A stretch of DNA of 22,772 nt from CSP1-4 sp036559965 (GTDB taxonomy: Bacteria; Chloroflexota; Limnocylindria; Limnocylindrales; CSP1-4). The stretch is taken from positions 1 through 22,772 of the forward strand of contig DATBSD010000037.1 of assembly GCA_036559965.1 (NCBI GenBank), in the 5' to 3' direction. Positions 1 to 6,367 of this stretch are shown here, piece after piece. Under the pieces are notes generated by a model that saw nothing but the letters and a program-made list of their open reading frames with translations, was not told the origin of the DNA and ran no database searches. Made by a program: the position numbers and the translations under genes. How positions within the stretch are numbered: the stretch's first letter is position 1; every line of letters begins with the position of its first letter.

Positions 1-24
1 AAGACTCGACCGGAGGAACCAGCG

Positions 25-1209
25 ATGCCGTTGCGATCCGACTCGGAGAACTTCGCGCTCATCCGCGTCATCGGCGTCGGCGGCGGCGGCAGCAATGCCG
101 TCAATCGCATGATCCGGGCCGAGATGATGGGCGTCGAGTTCATCGCCTGCAACACCGATGCCCAGGCGCTCCTGCAGAGCGACGCGCCGCACAAGATCCG
201 CATCGGCGACAAGATCACCCGCGGCCTCGGGGCCGGCGGCGATCCGGGCATCGGCCAGCGGGCAGCCGAGGAGGACTCGGAGAAGATCTACGAGGCCCTC
301 AAGGACTCCGACATGGTCTTCATCACGGCCGGCATGGGCGGCGGCACGGGCTCCGGTGCGGCGCCCGTCATCGCCGAGGTCGCCCGCGACGTCGGGGCGC
401 TGACCATCGGCGTCGTGACCAAGCCGTTCGCCTTCGAGGGCGCCAAGCGCCGGCTCAACGCCGAGAAGGCCAGCGAGGCGCTGCGTGACAAGGTCGATAC
501 GCTCATCACCATCCCCAACGACCGGCTCAAGGACGTCGTCCAGAAGAACACCTCGATCATCGACGCCTTCCGCGTCGTCGATGACGTGCTGCGCCAGGGC
601 GTCCAGGGCATCAGCGACCTGATCACCGTGCCCGGCCTCATCAACCTCGACTTCGCCGACGTGCGCGCGGTCATGAAGAACGCCGGTTCCGCGCTCATGG
701 GCATCGGCCGTGCGAGCGGCGAGAACCGCGCCGTCGAGGCCGCCCGTCAGGCCATCGCCAGCCCGCTGCTCGAGGTCAGCATCCAGGGCGCCCAGGGCGT
801 CCTGTTCAACGTCACCGGTGGTGCCAGCCTGGGCCTCTTCGAAGTCAACGAGGCGGCCGAGATCATCCGCGAGACGACGGATTCCGAGGCCAACATCATC
901 TTCGGCACGGTCATCGACGAGCGCCTCGGCGACGACGTCATGATCACCGTCATCGCGACCGGCTTCGACACCGCACGCAAGCGCGAGGTGACGCGCACCG
1001 ACTCCGTCCAGACGGTCGCCTCGGGCCTCGCCGCCGGACGCGACAATCGCGACTTCCTGCGCGAGCTCGAGATCGAGCGCACGACCAGCCCGGTGCCGGT
1101 CATGGAGTCGGAGAAGGCCGAGGCGGCCGTGGCCGCCACGCCGCGCAAGCCGACCTACGAGACCGAGGACCTCGACATCCCGGCCTTCCTCCGCCGCGGC
1201 AAGTCCTGA
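25..1209 (+). CDS. ftsZ: Cell division protein FtsZ
   Basis: FtsZ is the tubulin-like GTPase that polymerises into the cytokinetic ring at midcell. The 394-residue product has all family landmarks: the N-terminal glycine-rich nucleotide loop GVGGGGSNAVNRM (about 17-29), the tubulin signature GGGTGSG (105-111), NDRL (165-168), and the catalytic T7 loop NLDFAD (207-212). After a short linker of about 60 residues it ends in the conserved C-terminal peptide DLDIPAFLRR, which normally binds FtsA, SepF or other membrane tethers. The ATG is preceded by GGAGGA at 12-17, a good Shine-Dalgarno. Length is normal. yggS and yggT follow on the same strand, as in the end of the dcw cluster of many Gram-positive-type bacteria. 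Whatever lies upstream (commonly ftsA or ftsQ) is outside the window. No sepF-like gene lies between yggS and yggT, where many lineages carry one. Confidence 0.98.
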   Translation: MPLRSDSENFALIRVIGVGGGGSNAVNRMIRAEMMGVEFIACNTDAQALLQSDAPHKIRIGDKITRGLGAGGDPGIGQRAAEEDSEKIYEALKDSDMVFITAGMGGGTGSGAAPVIAEVARDVGALTIGVVTKPFAFEGAKRRLNAEKASEALRDKVDTLITIPNDRLKDVVQKNTSIIDAFRVVDDVLRQGVQGISDLITVPGLINLDFADVRAVMKNAGSALMGIGRASGENRAVEAARQAIASPLLEVSIQGAQGVLFNVTGGASLGLFEVNEAAEIIRETTDSEANIIFGTVIDERLGDDVMITVIATGFDTARKREVTRTDSVQTVASGLAAGRDNRDFLRELEIERTTSPVPVMESEKAEAAVAATPRKPTYETEDLDIPAFLRRGKS

Positions 1210-1231
1210 CCGAGTCCGACCGCGCGGGCCG

Positions 1232-2020
1232 GTGACGCCGGACCCGACGCTCGTCGCCGCCTTTGCGGCGGCCCACGCCGCCGTCCTCGGGCGCATCGCC
1301 AGCGCGTCTGCCCGTGTCGGCCGCGATCCCGCCGACGTGATGCTGGTGGCGGTCTCCAAGACCGTCGCATCGGAGCGCCTCCGCGCTGCCGTGGCGGCGG
1401 GCCTCACGACCCTCGGCGAGAACCGCGTCCAGGAGGCCGTCGCCAAGACGGCCGACGTGCCCGGTGCGAGCTGGCACCTCGTCGGCCATCTCCAGGGCAA
1501 CAAGGCGCGCCAGGCCGTGGCCACCTTCGACGTCGTCCAGTCGGTCGATTCGATCGACCTCGCCGGCCGCCTCGACCGCATCGCCGGCGAGGGCGCCGAC
1601 GAGGGGACCCGCGGGCGTCGCCTGGCCGTGCTCGTGCAGGTCAACGTCGATGAAGACACGGCCAAGGCGGGCTTCGCGCCCGACGCCCTGCCGGGCGACT
1701 TGCCCGCCATCGTCGCACTGCCGAACCTCGACGTGCGCGGCCTCATGACCGTCGGCCGCCTGGTCGCTCAGCCCGCCGACGCCCGGGCCACCTTCGTCCG
1801 CCTGCGCCGCCTCGGCGAGGACCTTCGTCGAGCGATCCCCGAGCTCGGGCCCGAGCTGTCGATGGGCATGAGCGACGACTTCGAGCTGGCCATCGAGGAA
1901 GGCGCCACCATCGTGCGCGTCGGGCGGGCGCTGTTCGGTGAGCGACCCCACGTCCACGGGCCTGGCGACGCCGAGCACGTGCACGCGATGCCCGACGAGA
2001 CCGTGGACCGGCCGGGCTGA
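1232..2020 (+). CDS. yggS: YggS/PROSC family PLP-binding protein
   Basis: This is a pyridoxal-phosphate homeostasis protein: a cytosolic TIM-barrel of the alanine-racemase fold that binds PLP but has no settled enzymatic reaction. Family motifs are present in order: VAVSKT with the PLP lysine at K43, GENRVQE (62-68), WHLVGHLQGNK (81-91), VQSVDS (102-107), and near the C-terminus the phosphate-binding region LSMGMSDDFELAI followed by VRVGRALFG. The start is a GTG 22 bp after the ftsZ stop. No clear Shine-Dalgarno precedes it, but the N-terminal length before K43 fits the family. The product is 262 residues, about 30 longer than usual, because of a polar His-containing tail after ALFG. Position right after ftsZ is typical and suggests co-transcription. 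Confidence 0.95.
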   Translation: MTPDPTLVAAFAAAHAAVLGRIASASARVGRDPADVMLVAVSKTVASERLRAAVAAGLTTLGENRVQEAVAKTADVPGASWHLVGHLQGNKARQAVATFDVVQSVDSIDLAGRLDRIAGEGADEGTRGRRLAVLVQVNVDEDTAKAGFAPDALPGDLPAIVALPNLDVRGLMTVGRLVAQPADARATFVRLRRLGEDLRRAIPELGPELSMGMSDDFELAIEEGATIVRVGRALFGERPHVHGPGDAEHVHAMPDETVDRPG

Positions 2021-2074
2021 CCGCGGCGCGCGAGACACCCTGACGGACAGGGCGGGGCGTCGAGGCGGCGCTCC

Positions 2075-2080
2075 TATACT
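2075..2080 (+). promoter_or_regulatory. Candidate -10 box (TATACT) for leaderless yggT
   Basis: TATACT matches the sigma70 -10 consensus at five of six positions and ends 8 bp before the GTG start of yggT. No -35 match is visible at normal spacing. Transcription starting about 7 bp downstream would begin essentially at the start codon. yggT also lacks a Shine-Dalgarno, so a leaderless mRNA is plausible. Confidence 0.4.
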
Positions 2081-2088
2081 CGAGCGCG

Positions 2089-2337
2089 GTGGAGTTCCTG
2101 ACCGTCTTCCTGCGCTTCCTGGTCCTGGCGCTCTACGTGGTCCTGCTCGGGCGGGTCATCTGGAGCTGGATCGACCCCGGGTTCGGCAGCCCCATCGGGC
2201 GTTTCCTGTTCGAGACGACCGAGCCTGTCCTGGCGCCCATCCGCCGCGTCCTGCCCCAGAGCGGTCGCATCGATTGGTCGCCTGTCGTCGCTTTCGTCGT
2301 GCTGACCGTCGTGGCCGGCGTCTTCGGCCTGCGGTGA
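2089..2337 (+). CDS. yggT: YggT family membrane protein
   Basis: This is a small integral membrane protein of 82 residues with the YggT layout: a first membrane segment (about 3-25, leucine/valine rich), then a short loop with SWIDPGFGSPIGRF and the family's E-P-[IVL]-L-x-P-I-R-R segment (TEPVLAPIRRVLP), and a second membrane segment (about 62-81). Family members sit next to ftsZ/yggS or proC in many bacteria and have been linked to division-site or osmotic functions, but no biochemical role is firmly set. The start is GTG at 2089, directly after a -10-like TATACT and without a Shine-Dalgarno. Its length is slightly below that of longer two-repeat homologues; it represents one repeat. Confidence 0.88.
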   Translation: MEFLTVFLRFLVLALYVVLLGRVIWSWIDPGFGSPIGRFLFETTEPVLAPIRRVLPQSGRIDWSPVVAFVVLTVVAGVFGLR

Positions 2338-2368
2338 CGGCCGACAACCGGCGGCCACCCGCTCGTCG

Positions 2369-2398
2369 TTGACGGCCCACCGCGGGCGGTGGGATGAT
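2369..2398 (+). promoter_or_regulatory. Candidate promoter of tRNA-Val
   Basis: TTGACG (2369-2374) and GATGAT (2393-2398) are separated by 18 bp. They match sigma70 -35 and -10 boxes at five and four of six positions. Predicted transcription start is near 2405, about 26 bp before the mature tRNA 5' end. The spacer is almost entirely the hairpin sequence at 2376-2393. Confidence 0.45.
2376..2393 (+). terminator. GC-rich hairpin downstream of yggT
   Basis: CCCACCGC and GCGGTGGG form an exact inverted repeat separated by 2 nt, giving about 7 bp with a 4-nt loop. It lies 38 bp after the yggT stop and is the only terminator-like structure for the ftsZ-yggS-yggT transcript. There is no T-run after it, so it could instead be an RNA end-stabilising stem or an operator within the tRNA promoter. 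Confidence 0.35.
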
Positions 2399-2430
2399 CG
2401 CCGCCTCGTGGCCTCGGCTCACGGGACCCC

Positions 2431-2507
<77 letters not shown>

Positions 2508-2527
2508 CCTCCCCCGGGTAGCGCGGC

Positions 2528-3961
2528 TCAGCGGCGGACGAGCTCCGGGTTCTGGGCCACGCGGACGGCCACGTCCGCGAGTGCCGTGGCGAGGATGCGT
2601 GTCAGCCCGAGGTCGACATTGTCGAGCTCATCACAGGTGCGGTGGTAGCAGGGATCGGCTGGCTGACCGGCGACCACCTCGCGGCCGGCGGCCTGAGCCG
2701 CCGAGACCGGCTCGCCGGCGCCGGAGAAGACGCCGCCGACGGGCACCCCCGCGTCGATGAAGGACCGATGGTCCGATCCACCGCCGAGCGCGACCTCCGC
2801 CGGCGTCGCGCCGGCGCGCTCGACGGCCGCCCGGAGCAGCGCGCCGACGGCTTCCGATCCGGCCGGTGCGCCATCCTCGTCGTAGACGCCGGCGTACCCG
2901 TTCACTGAGCCAAGCATGTCGGCATTGAAGTAGGCCACGATGGCCTCGCGGTCGGCCGCCGGCAACGACTCGACGTAGTGCCGCGATCCGATGAGCCCGG
3001 CTTCCTCGGCGCTCCAGAAGGCCAGCCGGATGGTCGATCTCGGACGCCGCCCGCCGAGCGCCCGGGCGATCTCGAGCAGCGCGGCGGTGCCGCTGCCATC
3101 GTCGTTCATGCCGGGGCCGTCCATGACCGAGTCCAGGTGGGCGCCGAGCATCACGACCGGGCCTGGTTCGCTGCCCGGCAGCTCGGCGAGCACGGAGCGC
3201 GTCGGCGCGGTCGTCGTGCGTCCATCGCCGACCAGGCGCGCGGTGCCGCCGGCCGCTGCCGTCGCTGCCAGCGCCTCGGCGGCCGGACCGGTCGCTCCGA
3301 GGGCCGGGATCGCCAGCCCAGCCGGGTCGATGAGCGTCGTGCGCGGCGGCGACCCGGTCGGGGCTTCGGGGTAGGCGGCCACGAAGGCGGCCGCGCCGGC
3401 CGCCTGGGCGGCGACGACCTGGTCGCGCCGGAAGCAGGTCCCGGGCGGCACGACGACGATGGCGTCAGCCGGCAGGGCGCCGTAATCACCGGCCTCGCAG
3501 CCCAGCTCGGTCCGGGCGGCGGGACGGTCGACCGACCCGATGGCGACGACCGGGCCATCGACCTCGCCGGACGGCGCGAAGACGAGCGGTCGGACGTCAT
3601 CGGAGGCGAAAGACCTCCCGTCGACCTCGATGCGCGAGCCGCCGTCGTCGACGAACACGTTCGCCTCGTAGGCGTCGTCGCTGACGTGCCAGCCGGCGTC
3701 GGCCAACAACGTCGATACGAGATCGGCCGCCGCGTCGTAGCCCGGCGAGCCCACCGATCGGTAGCCGGTCGAGGCATCCGTCACGGCCGCCAGCTCGGCC
3801 AGGCGATCGGCGAGGCCTTCCTCGGTGATGGCGCCGGCGACGGTTCGCGCATCGGGCGGCAGCTCGCTCCGTTGCTCGGTCGTCGGCTGAGGCGCGCTGG
3901 CGCAGCCGACAGCCACGGCGACCAGGGCCACGAGCACGGCCAGCCGACGAGTGCCATCCAT
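2528..3961 (-). CDS. Secreted lipoprotein M28 family zinc aminopeptidase with PA insert
   Basis: This is a predicted extracytoplasmic metallo-aminopeptidase that trims N-terminal residues from peptides. The 477-residue product starts MDGTRR, followed by a hydrophobic segment and a lipobox-like AVGC, so C20 is probably lipid-modified (the -3 position is Ala rather than Leu). A protease-associated (PA) domain occupies roughly residues 125-245. All M28 zinc ligands are visible: H275 in GAHLDSV, bridging D287 in GMNDDGSG, E319/E320 in SAEEAGLIGS, D348 in NADMLGS and H440. DPCYHRTCDEL (437-445) resembles the disulphide loop of Streptomyces griseus aminopeptidase. The chosen ATG is preceded 7 bp upstream by a -10-like box. 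The same reading frame stays open far upstream across other genes, but that is a GC-rich artefact. It probably supplies amino acids or peptides for uptake. Confidence 0.93.
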   Translation of the reverse strand: MDGTRRLAVLVALVAVAVGCASAPQPTTEQRSELPPDARTVAGAITEEGLADRLAELAAVTDASTGYRSVGSPGYDAAADLVSTLLADAGWHVSDDAYEANVFVDDGGSRIEVDGRSFASDDVRPLVFAPSGEVDGPVVAIGSVDRPAARTELGCEAGDYGALPADAIVVVPPGTCFRRDQVVAAQAAGAAAFVAAYPEAPTGSPPRTTLIDPAGLAIPALGATGPAAEALAATAAAGGTARLVGDGRTTTAPTRSVLAELPGSEPGPVVMLGAHLDSVMDGPGMNDDGSGTAALLEIARALGGRRPRSTIRLAFWSAEEAGLIGSRHYVESLPAADREAIVAYFNADMLGSVNGYAGVYDEDGAPAGSEAVGALLRAAVERAGATPAEVALGGGSDHRSFIDAGVPVGGVFSGAGEPVSAAQAAGREVVAGQPADPCYHRTCDELDNVDLGLTRILATALADVAVRVAQNPELVRR

Positions 3962-3968
3962 GGCCGCC

Positions 3969-3974
3969 ACGATA
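3969..3974 (-). promoter_or_regulatory. Candidate -10 box (TATCGT) for the M28 peptidase
   Basis: On the minus strand TATCGT lies 7 bp before the ATG at 3961, within a 39-bp divergent intergenic space. No Shine-Dalgarno is present, which fits a leaderless or near-leaderless transcript. No convincing -35 is seen. Confidence 0.35.
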
Positions 3975-3984
3975 CGGGGTCTGC

Positions 3985-3990
3985 TACCGT
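3985..3990 (+). promoter_or_regulatory. Candidate extended -10 (TGC-TACCGT) for the ABC ATPase gene
   Basis: TACCGT preceded by TGC (an extended -10, TGn) lies 10 bp before the ATG at 4001, again with no Shine-Dalgarno. It is paired back to back with the minus-strand box at 3969-3974. Confidence 0.35.
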
Positions 3991-4000
3991 CTCGGACTCG

Positions 4001-4813
4001 ATGGCAGCCGCCCAGCCCGACGACACGATCGTGCTCCTGCGGGGGGTCGGTGTCCGGCGTGACGGCCGGGCCATCCTGGCCGATGTCGCCTGGACGGTCG
4101 AGGGCGGGCAACGCTGGATCGTGCTGGGACCGAACGGCGCCGGCAAGACGACGTTGCTGCGCATCGTGACCGGCTACCTGCACCCATCGGATGGCGAGGT
4201 CGAGCTGTTCGGCCGGCGCCTCGGCGCGTTCGATATCCGCGACGCCCGCGCTCGCATCGGGCTCGCCGGCGCTGCGCTCGATGTCCTCATGGGGCCTGCC
4301 CGGACGACGCTCGAGGTCGTCGTGACCGGTGCCAGGGGCACGCTCGACCCGTGGTGGCACCGCTACGCGGCGCAGGAGTGGACGCGTGCCCGTGAGCTGC
4401 TCGAGCGCCTCGGGTGTGCGGCGCTCGCGGAGCGGACGTACGGCACCCTCTCGAGCGGCGAGCGCCAGCGAACGCTCATCGCTCGCGCGCTCATGCCCGA
4501 CCCCGACCTGCTCGTCCTCGACGAGCCCTATGCCGGCCTCGACCTGACCGGTCGCGAGGACCTCATCGCGGCGCTGGCCGGCCTCGTCCCCGCGCCTCGA
4601 CCGCTGGCCATCCTGCTCGTCGTCCATCATCTCGAGGAGATCCCCGGCGGCTTCGATCGAGCGCTCCTGCTCGCCGATGGCCGCCAGGTCGCCGCCGGTG
4701 CCATCGAGGACGTCATCGCTTCCGCGCCGCTGTCGCAGGCGTTCGGCCGGCCGCTGCGAGTCGACCGAGTCGACGGCCGATGGCGGGCGACGGGCCTGCC
4801 AGGTCCAGGATGA
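4001..4813 (+). CDS. Stand-alone ABC ATPase, ModF/YlmA-like
   Basis: This is a single nucleotide-binding domain of 270 residues. Walker A GPNGAGKTT is at 43-51, the signature LSSGERQR at 150-157, Walker B LLVLDEP at 170-176 with the D-loop AGLD after it, and the switch histidine in VVHHLEEI (207-214). The HHxEEI pattern and overall layout fit the COG1119 (ModF/YlmA) group of soluble ATPases. Where the Q-loop glutamine is expected (IGLAGAALD, 87-94) I see Asp rather than Gln. No permease or binding-protein gene is adjacent, so it either works with an unlinked permease or has a non-transport role; its substrate cannot be told from sequence. The start ATG is favoured because it gives a normal N-terminus and follows a -10-like box; the frame is open upstream only as a shadow of the opposite-strand peptidase. 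Confidence 0.9.
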   Translation: MAAAQPDDTIVLLRGVGVRRDGRAILADVAWTVEGGQRWIVLGPNGAGKTTLLRIVTGYLHPSDGEVELFGRRLGAFDIRDARARIGLAGAALDVLMGPARTTLEVVVTGARGTLDPWWHRYAAQEWTRARELLERLGCAALAERTYGTLSSGERQRTLIARALMPDPDLLVLDEPYAGLDLTGREDLIAALAGLVPAPRPLAILLVVHHLEEIPGGFDRALLLADGRQVAAGAIEDVIASAPLSQAFGRPLRVDRVDGRWRATGLPGPG

Positions 4814-4860
4814 TCGGTGCTGACGACCATCGAGCCGGCCGCGCGGCCGCGACCTGGACC
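4802..4860 (+). terminator. Nested inverted repeat after the ABC ATPase gene
   Basis: GGTCCAGG (4802-4809, in the last codons of the ATPase gene) and CCTGGACC (4853-4860) are exact inverted complements. Between them lies the 14-bp palindrome CGGCCGCGCGGCCG (4836-4849). The two could form a two-tier RNA structure ending the ATPase transcript. No T-run follows, so factor-independent termination is doubtful. Confidence 0.25.
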
Positions 4861-4880
4861 CAGGGACGCCGGCTGACCCC

Positions 4881-4909
4881 TTGTCCACCATGACTGCTCG
4901 GCGTACGGT
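4881..4909 (+). promoter_or_regulatory. Candidate promoter of the FAD oxidoreductase gene
   Basis: TTGTCC (4881-4886) and TACGGT (4904-4909) are spaced by 17 bp, a weak sigma70-type match. Predicted start is near 4916, leaving a leader of about 30 nt that contains the AGGAGG ribosome site at 4935-4940. Confidence 0.35.
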
Positions 4910-4945
4910 GACGGCCGACTGGGACGTGGGGCGCAGGAGGTCGAG

Positions 4946-6316
4946 ATGACGGCTGCAGCGGAACGGACGTATCCACCGGCGCTCGAGGGCTTCGCGGGGC
5001 GCCTCCTCGCTCCCGGCGACGCCGACTACGACGGCGCACGTCGGATCTTCAACGCGCTGGTCGACAAGCGTCCCTCGCTCATCGCCCAGTGCCAGGGCAT
5101 CGCCGACATCCAGGCAGCCGTCTCGACCGCGCGCGACGAAGGCTTGGAGCTGTCGATCCGGGGCGGCGGCCATGGCGTCGCCGGCCGGGCCGTGACCGAT
5201 GGCGGCCTGATGATCGACCTGTCGGCCATGAAAGGGATCCACGTCGATCCTGCGAAGGGCACCGCGCGCGCACAGCCCGGCGTCACGTGGAAGGAGCTCA
5301 ACCGCGAGACCCAGGTCCACGGGCTTGCCGTGACCGGTGGTGTCATCTCGACGACAGGCATCTCGGGGCTGACGCTCGGCGGTGGCCTCGGCTGGATCAT
5401 GGCCCGTGACGGTCTCGCCCTCGACAACCTGCTCTCGGCCGACGTGGTGACGGCGGACGCCCGGGTGCTGCGCGCCAGCGCCGACGAGAACCCCGACCTG
5501 TTCTGGGCGCTCCGAGGCGGCGGCGGCAACTTCGGGGTCGTCGCCTCGTTCGAGTACCGCGTCCGTGAGGTCGGTCCGACGGTCTTCGGCGGCCTCGTCG
5601 CCCATCCGTTCTCGGCCGCGACCGAGGTCCTGCGGTTCTACCGCGAGCTGATCGCCTCGGCGCCCGACGACCTCACGGCGTACTCCGCGCTCATCCACGC
5701 ACCCGACGGTGTGACCAAGCTGGCCGCGATCGTCGTCTGCCACGTCGGCACCCAGGACCAGGCGGAACGCGACCTCGGGCCGCTCCAGGCCTTCGGATCG
5801 CCGGCGGTGTCGCAACTCGGGCCGATGCCGTACACGGCCATCAACTCGATGCTCGACGCCGGTTACCCCTACGGCTCGCTGAACTACTGGAAGTCGAGCT
5901 TCATGGACGAGCTGACCGACGCCGCGATCGACGTCTTCATCGACCGCTTCGGCGACACGAAGGGTCCCATGACCGCGATCCTGCTCGAGCATGTCCACGG
6001 CGCGGCGACACGGGTCGCGGAGTCTGCCACGGCCTTTCCTCACCGCACGCCCGGCATCAACGTCCTGATCCCGTCGGTCTGGCTTGATCCGGCCGACACG
6101 GATGAGAACATCCGCTGGACTCGCGACAGCTTTGCCGCGCTCCGACCGCATATGCGTCCCGGACGATACGTGAACTACCTGGCTGAAGACGACACCGGCG
6201 AAGCGGCCGCCCGCGCGGCCTACGGCAGCAACTTCGATCGCCTGGTGGACGTGAAGACCACGTACGACCCGATGAATCTCTTCCGCCTTAACGCCAACAT
6301 CCCACCGCGGACCTGA
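4946..6316 (+). CDS. FAD-binding PCMH-type oxidoreductase with BBE domain
   Basis: This is a flavoprotein of the berberine-bridge/oligosaccharide-oxidase superfamily, 456 residues. The N-terminal PCMH FAD-binding domain covers about 40-215. It includes IRGGGHGVAG, where H76 is the expected site for 8-alpha-histidyl FAD attachment, and GLTLGGGLGW (141-150). The bicovalent family members have a Cys shortly before this glycine run; here it is TTGIS, so a single covalent His link is predicted. A substrate-binding middle domain follows, then a C-terminal BBE segment (NYLAEDD..., about 408-452, with VDVKTTYDPMNLFRLNANI). Family members oxidise sugars, alkaloids or polyketide-type substrates; the substrate here is unknown. 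No signal peptide is seen. A strong AGGAGG lies 5 bp before the ATG. Confidence 0.92.
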   Translation: MTAAAERTYPPALEGFAGRLLAPGDADYDGARRIFNALVDKRPSLIAQCQGIADIQAAVSTARDEGLELSIRGGGHGVAGRAVTDGGLMIDLSAMKGIHVDPAKGTARAQPGVTWKELNRETQVHGLAVTGGVISTTGISGLTLGGGLGWIMARDGLALDNLLSADVVTADARVLRASADENPDLFWALRGGGGNFGVVASFEYRVREVGPTVFGGLVAHPFSAATEVLRFYRELIASAPDDLTAYSALIHAPDGVTKLAAIVVCHVGTQDQAERDLGPLQAFGSPAVSQLGPMPYTAINSMLDAGYPYGSLNYWKSSFMDELTDAAIDVFIDRFGDTKGPMTAILLEHVHGAATRVAESATAFPHRTPGINVLIPSVWLDPADTDENIRWTRDSFAALRPHMRPGRYVNYLAEDDTGEAAARAAYGSNFDRLVDVKTTYDPMNLFRLNANIPPRT

Positions 6317-6324
6317 GCGCTCAC

Positions 6325-6357
6325 TCCGGATCGCGCACGATCGTGCCAGCGATCGGA
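6325..6357 (+). repeat. Inverted repeat with internal palindrome upstream of the kinase gene
   Basis: TCCGGATCGC (6325-6334) and GCGATCGGA (6349-6357) are inverted complements with one bulged G. They flank the perfect 12-bp palindrome GCACGATCGTGC (6335-6346). The element fills most of the 51-bp gap between the oxidoreductase stop and the kinase start. It could be a terminator stem for the first gene (no T-run follows) or an operator for the second. Confidence 0.5.
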
Positions 6358-6361
6358 TGAT
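6356..6361 (+). promoter_or_regulatory. Candidate -10 box (GATGAT) for the kinase gene
   Basis: GATGAT sits 6 bp before the kinase ATG, which lacks a Shine-Dalgarno. The same GGATGATCG context occurs at the predicted tRNA-Val -10 (2392-2400). It overlaps the right arm of the inverted repeat by 2 bp, so a protein bound there could block RNA polymerase. Confidence 0.25.
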
Positions 6362-6367
6362 CGGCCT

